A stretch of 47,784 nucleotides of DNA from Sphingomonas sp. GTDB lineage: Bacteria > Pseudomonadota > Alphaproteobacteria > Sphingomonadales > Sphingomonadaceae. The notes below the pieces were generated by a model, which was not told the origin of the DNA, searched no databases, and worked only from the letters and a program-made list of their open reading frames with translations. This document shows positions 15,173-24,028 of this stretch, piece after piece. Position 1 is the first letter of the stretch. The number at the start of each line of letters is the position of its first letter. The translations under genes were made by a program, and so were the position numbers. The stretch covers positions 1-47,784 of the forward strand of contig NZ_JAPKNM010000079.1 in the NCBI RefSeq assembly GCF_026460985.1, read 5' to 3'.

Positions 15173-15496
15173 TTGCCGAACATGCTGGGGGATAAGATTC
15201 GGAAACTTCGGAAGGAAAAAGGGCTGACGCTGGACGCGCTTGCCGACCTGACCGATTCGAGCAAAAGCTACATCTGGGAACTGGAGAACAAGAACCCGCC
15301 GCGGCCATCGGCAGAAAAGCTGGCCAAGATCGCCGAGAAACTCGACACCACGCTCGAATTTCTTCTCGACGAAGGTGACACGGTGACCGAAGAAGACGCA
15401 GCGGATGCCCGTTTTTATCGTGACTATCGAAAGATGGACGCCGCCACCAAGACCAAGATACGCCAGATGGTGAAGCTTTGGGGGGACGATGAATGA
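15173..15496 (+). CDS. XRE-family HTH regulator paired with ImmA-like protease
   Basis: The 107-residue protein is a Cro/C1-type HTH from about residue 6 to 65 (DKIRKLRKEKGLTLDALADL, then SKSYIWELE and PSAEKLAKIAEKL), plus a short acidic tail. AAGGAG lies about 10 bases before the TTG at 15173; an ATG at 15182 is the alternative. Its stop overlaps the ImmA/IrrE gene start by 4 bases (ATGA), so the two are coupled. In such pairs the regulator is commonly cleaved or inactivated by the protease. The repeats just upstream are probably its operators. Confidence 0.9.
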   Translation: MPNMLGDKIRKLRKEKGLTLDALADLTDSSKSYIWELENKNPPRPSAEKLAKIAEKLDTTLEFLLDEGDTVTEEDAADARFYRDYRKMDAATKTKIRQMVKLWGDDE

Positions 15497-16413
15497 CCAC
15501 GCGTCTGTCCCCGCACCGCGCTGCTAACGATCTAACTCGTTTGCTCAATGCGGCGTTTGGGACAGGCCCCGACCGTTTTCCGGTCAATGTAGCGACAGTC
15601 GCAAAGGATTATTCGAACCAGTTTTTTCCCGAAGATCCGATAACCCTGGTCAAGGGTGATGCGCTGCCGAATTTCGATGGGGGCCTATACAAGGCCCCTC
15701 CCGGCAAAAAGGGCTGGGGAATTCTATATAACGACGCGATCACCTCACCGGGGCGGATCAATTTCACCCTTGGCCACGAACTCGGCCATTATCTGCTGCA
15801 CCGATTGCTATTCCCGGACGGGCTCGAATGCCGCCCTCAGGACATGGTGCGTTGGGATAGCGAATATGCCGAGATCGAGCATGAGGCGAATGTCTTTGCC
15901 GCCGGGCTCCTCATGCCGCTTGATGATTTCCGCCGTCAGATCGACGGACGCAGCAAACCTTCTTTGGATGATCTTGGCACCTGTGCCGATCGCTACCGCG
16001 TCTCCCTGATCGCTGCGGCCCTGCGGTGGCTCGAATATACGGAAAGGCGCGCGGTTCTCGTCGTATCCCGCGATGGATATATTTTGTGGTCGCGCTCAAG
16101 TGCGTCCGCCCTCAAGACCGGAGCCTATTTCAAAACAAGTGGTCGCCCCCCGATTGCCGTTCCATCGACATCTCTCGCAGTCCGTTCTGACCTGCTCGTG
16201 AAAAGCAAGGGCGTCCTGCCGCACGAGGCAGACGTGTGGCTTCACGATCCTTGCGAGGAAATGGCGCTGCTGTCTGACCAATATGATTTCACGATCTCGC
16301 TCCTCCATCTCGATAACGCATCGCCGCGTTGGGGACGGGACGAGGAAGAAGAACAAGACGTTTTCGACAAGTTCGCGCCGCAGACAGGCATGCGGCTGTT
16401 CGAGCAAGGTTAG
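15493..16413 (+). CDS. ImmA/IrrE-family metallopeptidase
   Basis: This 306-residue protein has the zinc-protease motif HELGH within TLGHELGHYLLHRLLF, followed by a conserved EIEHEANVFAAGLLMP segment with further metal-ligand candidates. The family includes ImmA of ICEBs1, which cleaves the partner XRE repressor and switches on element genes or stress responses. The start overlaps the end of the XRE gene. A C-terminal region of about 130 residues beyond the protease core is of unknown role. The pair could regulate the element or act as a toxin-antitoxin-like module. Confidence 0.9.
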   Translation: MTTRLSPHRAANDLTRLLNAAFGTGPDRFPVNVATVAKDYSNQFFPEDPITLVKGDALPNFDGGLYKAPPGKKGWGILYNDAITSPGRINFTLGHELGHYLLHRLLFPDGLECRPQDMVRWDSEYAEIEHEANVFAAGLLMPLDDFRRQIDGRSKPSLDDLGTCADRYRVSLIAAALRWLEYTERRAVLVVSRDGYILWSRSSASALKTGAYFKTSGRPPIAVPSTSLAVRSDLLVKSKGVLPHEADVWLHDPCEEMALLSDQYDFTISLLHLDNASPRWGRDEEEEQDVFDKFAPQTGMRLFEQG

Positions 16414-16467
16414 GGCAGCGGCTTGTGGGATCGCCGGTGGGCCGATCTAACGATCGCTATCGGGCGC

Positions 16468-17052
16468 TTACCTGCCGCGTTTTGCTTGTTTCGGACGAGA
16501 AGTTGCAACCATTCTTTCGCCGGCCTCTCGTTGATCGAGCCCTATCGTTCTGGCAGCCATCCACTCCGGTATATGCCAGCTTTCCGGGAGCGATCTGGCG
16601 ACAGCGCCCGGCAGAATAGCCATCAACAGCATCGCGCCCGCCGCGGCACCGATACCGGTGGAGATAAGCAAGCGGCGCTGATGGTGTGCAGCCCGGCCGT
16701 GATCGACCATCGTGTCGAGCCGGCCAATGGCCCGAATCATCTCGTCGCGGACGTCATGCATCTGCTTCCGGTCCGCCGCACGCGCAGCTTCGCTGGCCTT
16801 GACGATCTCGGCCGCCATCACAGCCGGTGAGAGGCTGATGGCAGGGCTGCGCTCGATCCGGCTCAGGCGGTCGTCGGCACCCTTTTGCACCGCGAGCATC
16901 TCGCCAAGCGTGTCGCTATAGTCGGGGATACGCTCGCGTGCGGCGGTCAGTCCTTCGACCGCAGCGCGTGTCAGGCTGACAGCTCTGCGCAGCTCCTCGA
17001 ACGCAGCGGTCGGATCATCTGCAGGGGCGGTTTGAGTGGATTCGTTGGTCAC
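16468..17052 (-). CDS. DUF6118-like membrane protein downstream of traA
   Basis: This 194-residue protein has an N-terminal coiled-coil-like helical region. It is followed by one transmembrane segment (RRLLISTGIGAAAGAMLLMA) and a short soluble tail. Proteins of this layout, annotated DUF6118, regularly follow traA in sphingomonad mobilization modules. It starts 10 bases after the traA stop on the same strand, so it is in the traA operon. A role in relaxosome or membrane attachment is plausible but unproven. Confidence 0.75.
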   Translation of the reverse strand: MTNESTQTAPADDPTAAFEELRRAVSLTRAAVEGLTAARERIPDYSDTLGEMLAVQKGADDRLSRIERSPAISLSPAVMAAEIVKASEAARAADRKQMHDVRDEMIRAIGRLDTMVDHGRAAHHQRRLLISTGIGAAAGAMLLMAILPGAVARSLPESWHIPEWMAARTIGLDQREAGERMVATSRPKQAKRGR

Positions 17053-17061
17053 GGGGCGAGC

Positions 17062-19878
17062 CTAACGGCTCAATCCCCGCCCACGCGAGAGGCCGGGACT
17101 ATTCAGGAGCTCGTGGGAAAGTGCCCCCCCACTGAGCTTGCCGATTCCGAGGTCTTTCACCCGATTCCGCAGCAGCGACTCGAGCTGCGGGTCGCGGTGC
17201 AGGCTCTTCGCCATGTCCGTGAGATTGCTCCTGACCCGGTCGCCGGCGTCATAGTCGCCGCTGCGCTCATGAGCATGGAGCCGGCGCACGTTGTACTGCC
17301 AGGCAGCGACGAACTGATCGGCGCGCCGGGCACCGTCGATCCGCAGCTCGGCTTCCAGCGCCATCGCGCGGATCGCCGCCGCGCTCCTGCCGTTCGCCGC
17401 CTGATCGATGAGCCCGTGATCCGCATTGAACGCGCTGCGCAGATCGCGCGCCGCATCCGGCCGGATCGCATCCAGTTCCCTGCCCGCCTGGGCGAAAGCG
17501 GTTCGCTGGTGCGGAAGCTCATCCATGCCGCGAGCGCGCATGCGCAGGATGTCCGCGGCGGCGCGGGCATAGCGTTCGACCGCCTTATCGAGCGATGTCG
17601 CCTGTGGCTCGGCCGCAGGTGCACGTCCAAGTTTCAAGCCGGCGAACGGAGTGCGCGGCGGCGATGGTACATGCGCCGGTTCCGGCACTCGCTGGTAATC
17701 CGACGCCATATCCTTGCCGCGCTCGCGCGACAGCGCACGCACCAACCTGCCCGGATCGGCGAAATCGTCCCGTCCATAGTGGACATCAACCGCATCGCGA
17801 TGCCGCGACAGCGCGACATAGGCGGCATGCCGGTCAAGCCCGGGCGTGGCGAGCACATGGACGCGATCAACGGTCACGCCCTGCGCCTTGTGCACTGTCG
17901 CGGCGTAGCCGTGATCGATGCTGGCATAATCCTTCACGTCGAACACGACCGCGCGGCCATCGTCGAGCATCACCGCCATCCGCGCCGGCGTGAGCGACTC
18001 CACCTTGCCGAGCGTCCCGTTCTTCACGCCCAGACTGCTCTCATTGCGCAGGAACATCACACGGTCTCCGGCCGCGAGCACCCGCTCTCCGCGCTCGGCG
18101 CTAACCGTGACATCCCCGCCAAGCTCCCCACGCGAACGCAGCCGCTCGCGTGCCGCGATATTGAGCGCGCGGACCTCGTCGTTGGTGTGGGTGAGGATGA
18201 TCCGGGTGGCGCCGGGCGAAGCGCGGCGATCTCGATCCCAACGCTCGATCAGCTCGCCTCTCGCCTGATCGCGGGTGTCGGTTGCGTGAATGCGCCCACG
18301 CTCTTCATATGCCGTAATCGCTTCGGCCGTTCGGCCGGTCGCGAGCTGGCGGGTCGCATCACGCTGCCAATCCTCGCGCTGACGGCGAATCTGGGTGATC
18401 TCGACGCAGCCGTGACGCTCGGCCGTGGCGCGGAACGCCGCGCCGGCTTCGATTGCCTGAAGCTGCTCGGGATCGCCGACCAGCACGATCTTGGCGCCGC
18501 GCCTCTGCGCTTCGCTGATCACCCGCTCCATCTGGCGCGTGCCGATCATCCCGGCTTCATCGATGACAAGCACGTCGCGGTCGGTCAGCAACTTGCGACC
18601 TTGCGCCCATTGATGTTCCATGCTCGCGATGGTGCGCGACGCGATGCCCGATCCACTCTCCAGATTTTCAGCGGCGATGCCGGACAACGCAGCACCCCGG
18701 ACCGAATAGCCAGCACTCTCCCATGTGTCGCGGGCAACGCCGAGCATCGCCGACTTTCCGGTACCGGCGTAGCCGATGACGACGCCAAGGCCCTTCGCCT
18801 CAGTAACATGCTCGAGCGCCGACCGCTGCTCGGTCGAGAGGATCATTCCCCCCGCCGCGGCTCGCGCCAGGGCAGCGTCGCGATGCCGATCCAGCGCGGC
18901 GTGACGATCGCGATTCGCCATGACGCTGGTCGCGCACTCGAGCCGCTGCTCGGTCTCGATCATCGCGCGGCTGGTGAAGCGCGGCTCGCCGCGTCCGTCC
19001 TTGCCGAGCGCAACCAGTTCGGGCGCGGCCTTCACCGCCGCCATGACGCGATCGAACTGTTCCTTACCTTCACTATGGCGATGCACGAACATCGCCAGGT
19101 CGCGCGTGGTGAAGGTCGCCTGATTGTGGGTGATCGCGTCGATCGCCAGCGCCGGATTTGCCAGCAGCTTTTCGCCATTGGCACGAGCGATGGCGTGATG
19201 CTCGTCGAGCCGCTCGGACGCCAGACCCTGCGCCGCCATGCGCGACGCGGCCGGGCCGATTTTGTCCTGTGGCTCCAGCTCGATCCCTTGCGCCTGGATC
19301 GACCGGTGATCGATGCGCGCATCGATATCGAGTTCGGCAAGACGCTGGTTGACGTGTTCGGCCCAGCGCTCGCGCCATTTCTCCAGCAGGTCGGTCCGGT
19401 TCCAGTCGCGGTTCTTCTTGCCGAACCCATCCTCGCCGACGTCGCGCAATGTCAGCATCACGTGCGCGTGCGGCTTCGCCAGCCCATCCGCACCGATGTC
19501 CCAATGCACATTGAGGTCGGCGATCATCCCACGATCGACGAATTCGCGCCGAACAAACTCGCGGGCGAGGTCAATCCCCCTTTCTGGGGATAGCTCGCGC
19601 GGGATCGCGAACTCGACCTCACGCGCCAGCTGCGAGTCGATCCGCTTCTCTGCCGCCTCGACCGCGTTCCAGAGTTTCTCGCGATCGGAGAGATGCTCGG
19701 GTGCACCGTCCGGCAACATCACCTCGGAGTGAACGACGCCGGCCTTGTTCGAGAAGTCGTGGTGGCGATCGAGCCGCTCGTCATAGAGCCGCGACGCCGA
19801 GCGATAGGCGGCGGACGCGAGCGCGGACGACCCGTTGGCGCGGGAGATGATCTTGGCTGAGAAGTGGTAGATCGCCAT
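17062..19878 (-). CDS. traA: TraA, MobQ-type relaxase with RecD-like helicase
   Basis: This 938-residue protein starts MAIYHFSAKIISR, typical of Ti-type TraA. The N-terminal relaxase domain contains the histidine triad region (NVHWDI, then PHAHVMLTLR). The C-terminal half is a RecD-like helicase with Walker A GYAGTGKSAM and Walker B VIDEAGM, and a late YAATVHKAQG motif. It would nick oriT, remain bound to the 5' end and unwind the transferred strand. The start at 19878 is preferred to 19887 because family members begin with MAIYHF. The candidate oriT and divergent traC/traD-like genes lie directly upstream, as on Ti plasmids. No secretion-channel genes are present. Confidence 0.95.
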   Translation of the reverse strand: MAIYHFSAKIISRANGSSALASAAYRSASRLYDERLDRHHDFSNKAGVVHSEVMLPDGAPEHLSDREKLWNAVEAAEKRIDSQLAREVEFAIPRELSPERGIDLAREFVRREFVDRGMIADLNVHWDIGADGLAKPHAHVMLTLRDVGEDGFGKKNRDWNRTDLLEKWRERWAEHVNQRLAELDIDARIDHRSIQAQGIELEPQDKIGPAASRMAAQGLASERLDEHHAIARANGEKLLANPALAIDAITHNQATFTTRDLAMFVHRHSEGKEQFDRVMAAVKAAPELVALGKDGRGEPRFTSRAMIETEQRLECATSVMANRDRHAALDRHRDAALARAAAGGMILSTEQRSALEHVTEAKGLGVVIGYAGTGKSAMLGVARDTWESAGYSVRGAALSGIAAENLESGSGIASRTIASMEHQWAQGRKLLTDRDVLVIDEAGMIGTRQMERVISEAQRRGAKIVLVGDPEQLQAIEAGAAFRATAERHGCVEITQIRRQREDWQRDATRQLATGRTAEAITAYEERGRIHATDTRDQARGELIERWDRDRRASPGATRIILTHTNDEVRALNIAARERLRSRGELGGDVTVSAERGERVLAAGDRVMFLRNESSLGVKNGTLGKVESLTPARMAVMLDDGRAVVFDVKDYASIDHGYAATVHKAQGVTVDRVHVLATPGLDRHAAYVALSRHRDAVDVHYGRDDFADPGRLVRALSRERGKDMASDYQRVPEPAHVPSPPRTPFAGLKLGRAPAAEPQATSLDKAVERYARAAADILRMRARGMDELPHQRTAFAQAGRELDAIRPDAARDLRSAFNADHGLIDQAANGRSAAAIRAMALEAELRIDGARRADQFVAAWQYNVRRLHAHERSGDYDAGDRVRSNLTDMAKSLHRDPQLESLLRNRVKDLGIGKLSGGALSHELLNSPGLSRGRGLSR

Positions 19879-19909
19879 GGCGATCACACCATCTACACTT
19901 CAAGCGGCA

Positions 19910-19936
19910 CGTCGGCACGACGTATAAGCGCGCCCT
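19910..19936. other. candidate oriT with RSF1010-like nick region
   Basis: The inverted repeat CGTCG-GCA-CGACG (19910-19922) is followed directly by TATAAGCGCGCCCT. The RSF1010/R1162 oriT has an inverted repeat followed by TAAGTGCGCCCT, so the match is 11 of 12 in the nick region. By analogy the nick would fall between 19932 and 19933. It lies between traA and the divergent traC/traD-like genes, the standard oriT position. Confidence 0.75.
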
Positions 19937-20050
19937 CGAAAGAATTCATCTTTCTCGGGACTGCAGAATCCCACTGCGTTTCAGGGGATTTACGCTGATC
20001 GAGCGCTCCGATAACTGGACTGTCCTCATCGCACTATAGAGGACAGACCC

Positions 20051-20374
20051 ATGCGCAAACCTCGCGACTATGACGCGGAACTCAGAGCACTCGATGACAA
20101 GGCCAAGCGTCTCAAGGTTCGCAAGGTCCAGCAGCTCGGCGAGCTGGTGGTCGCGTGCGGCGCCGACGCGATCCCGCTCGATCAACTAGCGGGCGCCTTG
20201 CTCATCGCAGCGTCGAGCGCTGACCCCACGGCGAAGGAGAACTGGCGCAAGCGCGGCGCCGCGTTCTTTCAAGGATCGCGCGGCGATGGCGACGGCAATC
20301 GCCGCAACGGTCGCGGCGCTGCGGCGCGCGCAGGCGGCGCGCAACCGGATGCAACTGACCCGGGCGCGGCATGA
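20051..20374 (+). CDS. traC: TraC-like mobilization protein
   Basis: This 107-residue protein begins MRKPRDYDAELRALDDKAKR, followed by KVQQLGELVVACGAD and a KENWRKRGAAFFQ segment, the usual pattern of small TraC/TraD-type accessory proteins. It is divergent from traA across the candidate oriT. The C-terminal 35 residues are glycine-, arginine- and alanine-rich and overlap the next gene in another frame, so they may be unstructured. It probably binds oriT DNA as part of the relaxosome. Confidence 0.75.
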   Translation: MRKPRDYDAELRALDDKAKRLKVRKVQQLGELVVACGADAIPLDQLAGALLIAASSADPTAKENWRKRGAAFFQGSRGDGDGNRRNGRGAAARAGGAQPDATDPGAA

Positions 20375-20627
20375 CACGCGCGTCTGGGCTGTGAAGCGCC
20401 GCGAGCGAACGCGCCAGCTGATCGAACTTGGCGGTCTCGTCGCCAAGGCGAATCTGGTCGAGCTAACAGACGATGATCGAGCAGTAATGCTCGGACTCAT
20501 GATTGAAGCCGCTGCGACGCTGCGGAGCGAACGCCGCGAACAGGCAATTGCACTATGGCGGCGGCGCGGAAAACGCGCCTTTGAGCAATCAGTCGCCGAT
20601 GAAAATCGTCGTTCCCGCGGCAACTAA
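20286..20627 (+). CDS. traD: TraD-like mobilization protein
   Basis: This 113-residue protein has the TraD core RRERTRQLIELGGLVAKANL, and a helical C-terminus ending in WRRRGKRAFEQS. TraD of Ti-like systems is a small basic protein of the relaxosome, different from the F-type coupling protein of the same name. The start overlaps the traC-like gene by 89 bases in another frame; a later start is possible, but the conserved part begins near residue 38 and cannot settle it. Confidence 0.75.
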   Translation: MATAIAATVAALRRAQAARNRMQLTRARHDTRVWAVKRRERTRQLIELGGLVAKANLVELTDDDRAVMLGLMIEAAATLRSERREQAIALWRRRGKRAFEQSVADENRRSRGN

Positions 20628-20758
20628 GCGCCCCAATCTCAGCCGTTCAGAGACATCGTTGCTTATCCCAGAAGCTGCCGTTCATTGATGCGCTTAACAA
20701 CCTTGCCCCCGAACCAGGGATTTGGGAACTTAGATTCAAGGCTGTCAGTCCTTGTACG

Positions 20759-22039
20759 TTATGTGGCCGCCGGTGTCGGCGCGAATGGGGCGCCATCCAG
20801 CAACTGCTGCGCCTGGACGAGGACGGTGCAGCTGCGACGCGCCCGCGTGATCGCGTTATAGAGAAGCCGCCGCCGTTGATCATCACCGTTGGGGACTCGG
20901 TGCGGCCAGATCACGACCACGTGATCAAACTCACGGTTTTTAGCCTGATGGATTGTCATCGCGGACAAAGTTGGATCGCGCCGGCCGCCAAACTGGCGTC
21001 GCCGTGTTACCAGCCGTTCGACTTGAGCACGGACTTCGGCTGCGGCTATGTGGGTAATGCCAGAAGTGCGCTCCTTGCTCTTTAGCCAATCTCTTGTCCG
21101 CAGTAGTATCGGGTCGGCGCGGACCTCGTGCAGAGCTGCGATCGCGTCGTTGATCTGGCATTGTCCGTTAAGCGCGACGCGGTTCCAGATACCGTCGAGA
21201 TCCTCCGCGTCGCTGTTTTCCCAACTGATGGTGAAGGGGCCGCTCTGCTGACGTCCAATCGGTCCAGTCGCAACGCGGGCAACGGCAGCTGCGGCAGGCC
21301 CCCCGCGGGACGGTGTCAGGACTGCTAGAGTTCCACCATTTCGCCGAAACCTCACAGCATTGGCCAACCATGTCGCCATCAATGGCAAGCTTGGCGCAGC
21401 GGTGAGGCGAAACTCACGGCCTCCATCAGGAATGGCCAATCCTTGCCGGACAGCATCGGCAGCGGCAAGCAACTGAGCAATGTTCGTCCGTCGATTGCCT
21501 TGCAACGTAGCTGGAGGCGCGTTCTCCGCGAGCCATGCTTTAATAGGAACGGGGCGAAGTTCGGGCGCGAGGCATTGGAATTCGTCGAACGCCAGGATCA
21601 CGGTGACCGTGGCCGAAAGGGCTGAAACGATCGCGGTACGGTTGGCGCACAGGTCCTGCGCCTCGTCGACAATCATGATTGGGAAGGAGGATTTTACCCA
21701 CTGCGCGACGATCGGGATAGCTACGAGCCGGGCCGCTATCGCGCAGCAGGCATCGAAATCACGTTCCCGCGGCACGGCGAACCCAAGATGGGCGATCAGC
21801 CTGCGCCAGCGTTGGATCAAGCACCAAGCGAATCCATCCAGCACGACCGCTTCGTAGCGACCCCGGAGCGGCTCGATCATCGAGAGGCGGCTTTCCAGCC
21901 GGCGCCGGGAGCCGTGCATGAACGTCACTGCAAGCACGCGCTGATGTGATTCCAGCGGCTCGCGTTCAAGGGCAGCGACAAGTTCGTCCATCAGCCGATG
22001 CGTCTTGCCGCAACCCGCCGGTCCTTCGAACGCGGTCAT
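20759..22039 (-). CDS. gajB: GajB-like UvrD/Rep-family helicase of Gabija
   Basis: This 426-residue superfamily 1 helicase begins MTAFEGPAGCGKTHRL, so Walker A is at residues 5-12. It has a UvrD-type Walker B IVDEAQD, a later TIHQAKNREFDHVVVIWP (motif V region) and LLYNAITRARRS (motif VI). It is a little shorter than well-studied GajB proteins. The ATG at 22039 starts 2 bases after the gajA stop, and a GTG at 22045 that overlaps the stop is an alternative. Directly following an OLD-family nuclease, it completes a Gabija anti-phage pair, in which GajB senses DNA ends or termini and supports GajA cleavage. Confidence 0.88.
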   Translation of the reverse strand: MTAFEGPAGCGKTHRLMDELVAALEREPLESHQRVLAVTFMHGSRRRLESRLSMIEPLRGRYEAVVLDGFAWCLIQRWRRLIAHLGFAVPRERDFDACCAIAARLVAIPIVAQWVKSSFPIMIVDEAQDLCANRTAIVSALSATVTVILAFDEFQCLAPELRPVPIKAWLAENAPPATLQGNRRTNIAQLLAAADAVRQGLAIPDGGREFRLTAAPSLPLMATWLANAVRFRRNGGTLAVLTPSRGGPAAAAVARVATGPIGRQQSGPFTISWENSDAEDLDGIWNRVALNGQCQINDAIAALHEVRADPILLRTRDWLKSKERTSGITHIAAAEVRAQVERLVTRRRQFGGRRDPTLSAMTIHQAKNREFDHVVVIWPHRVPNGDDQRRRLLYNAITRARRSCTVLVQAQQLLDGAPFAPTPAAT

Positions 22040-22041
22040 CG

Positions 22042-23859
22042 TCACGGCACGAACACCATGATCGGCACCGCCTGCCCCTGGTTCTGATGGACGAACCGAG
22101 CCGTAGGCTTCTCGCAGGCGACGTCGGCAATGCCCTGAAGAATTTGCGCAGCTCGATTTCTGCAGGCGGTCCGGCGCGCCAGCGCATTGGCGATCGTCTC
22201 GTGAGCGATCCGATCGTCTTTCAGTCCATTTGGCTCGACCCCGCTTCGTTTCGCCTTCAGGCGAATGATCAGCGTTGCGAGGTCGCCGGGAGCAGTCGGG
22301 AGATCGGTATTGAGAATGGCCAGCACTGCCCCTTCGTCCGCCTGTATTGTCCAAGCGATAGCATCCTCAATCGTCCAGCCATCGGGCCAACGCAGGATCG
22401 CCCCACAGGTCTGGGCTTGAACGAGGGCGGTCGAGTAATCGTGTCCAGCGGGGTCTCCGTCAACCAAGGCGATAACATGGGGATGACCGCGAGAGAGAGA
22501 AGCGCATGTCACTTCGACGCACGAATCATGAGTCGGGATGACGCCGACGTGGCTTCCGAACGAGCAATTGATCTCACCGCCGTCGCCCAGTTCGACCACT
22601 CGCAGCAGCAGATCGAGCCATTCGAAGTCGAACCGGCCTTCGGGCACGAGCACCCTGTCGCTCATCATGGCAGCAGCCGTCTCGATCCGGTTGATCTGGA
22701 AGAGCTTACGAACGCCGTTGGAGACGTCCGCGGCGAGAGGCGCCCTAAGAAGCGGCTTGGCGTTGAGGGAGCCCGCGTCATTTCGAACGATGAGAAGTGA
22801 GGTCGGCTCGCAATAGGCGGAGATGAGCGGCGAATGCGTCGTGACAATCGTCTGGGTCGAAAGCGCCTGGAGTCGGGCCAGGATTCTGCGCTGCACGCTT
22901 GGTGGCAAATGCAGCTCCGGCTCCTCAAGCGCCATCATGAAGCTGCCGCCCTCCTCGATCCGTTTTTGCGCAAAATGGAGGAGGAGAAAGAGGCTTTGCA
23001 GCGAAATGAGCCCATTCCCCTGCCGCTTGGACGGAACCGGCAACTGGGCCGCGTTCGAGAAATGTGGTGCGATCGCTTCGAGGACGCCGACGCTGTCGGT
23101 TGATGTGAGGCGGAGGCGCAGTGCGGAGACGCCATCGCCCATGAGGCGAGACATCTCGTCATTGACCGCATCGACGATCGGCTTGAATCGTGGATCCTCG
23201 TCGAGCTTGTTTTCAGGATCGCGCAAGCGATCGCGCTCCTCCAGGACGGTATCCGATGGCATGCCATCGGCTGATCGAACGACCCGTCGGAATAGTTCGG
23301 AGCTGAATGACAGCATCCGGTCCCATGTTCGGCTAGCGGGCATGATGAACAGCCCGAGTTCCCGAATGAGTTTGGGTGAAACAGAAACGAAGCTTTCTTC
23401 GCCGAACACGTCGATATCGTCCGCATCGGCAAAATGCCGCGCGGTTTCCACCTCCAAGGAGTCACGATCGAAGCGCGCGGAAAAGATGATCTGGCACGCT
23501 AGGGTCTGGGTGTCATTCGCCCGCTCCGGAACGACGCCTTCCGTCGCGGGGTCGAACCAAAAAGGCACCCCCCGCCCATCGCGAAACCAGTCCGGATGAT
23601 CGGCGGGGTCTTCGGTTCCAAATCCGATCACTGTCGCAACTATCTTGAGGCGGTCGTTCGCGGCCGGATCGGAGCCAAAGAAATCGTGCTCTGTCAACGA
23701 CCGGACGAGACGGTCTCGTCCAAGGACTAAGGCCAGTGCCTCGACCACGGTTGTCTTACCGCTGTTATTAGGTCCGATCAAAACCGAGTGGTCCCCGAAG
23801 ACCACCTTTCCCGACCTAATCCCACGAAAATTTTCAATTTCGAGAAGCGCTATTCTCAT
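22042..23859 (-). CDS. gajA: GajA-like OLD-family ATPase/TOPRIM nuclease of Gabija
   Basis: This 605-residue protein has an ABC-type ATPase domain and a TOPRIM nuclease domain. The ATPase opens MRIALLEIENFRGIRSG and has Walker A GPNNSGKTT at 29-37, Walker B MMALEEPELH and the H-loop IVTTHSP. The TOPRIM domain carries VLVPEGRFDFEWL and ALVDGDPAGHD. A class 2 OLD protein next to a UvrD-like helicase is the definition of Gabija. GajA is known to nick DNA and to be inhibited by nucleotides that fall during phage replication. The ATG at 23859 has GGGGG just upstream and matches the family start; the frame is open to 23946. Confidence 0.92.
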   Translation of the reverse strand: MRIALLEIENFRGIRSGKVVFGDHSVLIGPNNSGKTTVVEALALVLGRDRLVRSLTEHDFFGSDPAANDRLKIVATVIGFGTEDPADHPDWFRDGRGVPFWFDPATEGVVPERANDTQTLACQIIFSARFDRDSLEVETARHFADADDIDVFGEESFVSVSPKLIRELGLFIMPASRTWDRMLSFSSELFRRVVRSADGMPSDTVLEERDRLRDPENKLDEDPRFKPIVDAVNDEMSRLMGDGVSALRLRLTSTDSVGVLEAIAPHFSNAAQLPVPSKRQGNGLISLQSLFLLLHFAQKRIEEGGSFMMALEEPELHLPPSVQRRILARLQALSTQTIVTTHSPLISAYCEPTSLLIVRNDAGSLNAKPLLRAPLAADVSNGVRKLFQINRIETAAAMMSDRVLVPEGRFDFEWLDLLLRVVELGDGGEINCSFGSHVGVIPTHDSCVEVTCASLSRGHPHVIALVDGDPAGHDYSTALVQAQTCGAILRWPDGWTIEDAIAWTIQADEGAVLAILNTDLPTAPGDLATLIIRLKAKRSGVEPNGLKDDRIAHETIANALARRTACRNRAAQILQGIADVACEKPTARFVHQNQGQAVPIMVFVP

Positions 23860-24028
23860 AATCCCCCTAGCACGGCCATATATCTTCCGATGGGAGGACT
23901 GTGGCAACACAGTCCTCCCCAGACCAACTATAGGTCGGCGGAGCATGATGGAAAAATGCGCCCCTGAAGCTCACCATCAAGGAGCTCGTTCCGATTACTG
24001 CAAGTGCCAAAATAGTCTAGTGCCCTAT

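Noticed and set aside
16885..19593. 902-codon plus-strand frame across traA
   Set aside because: It lies opposite the relaxase gene, which has intact motifs throughout; the frame is a GC-driven shadow.
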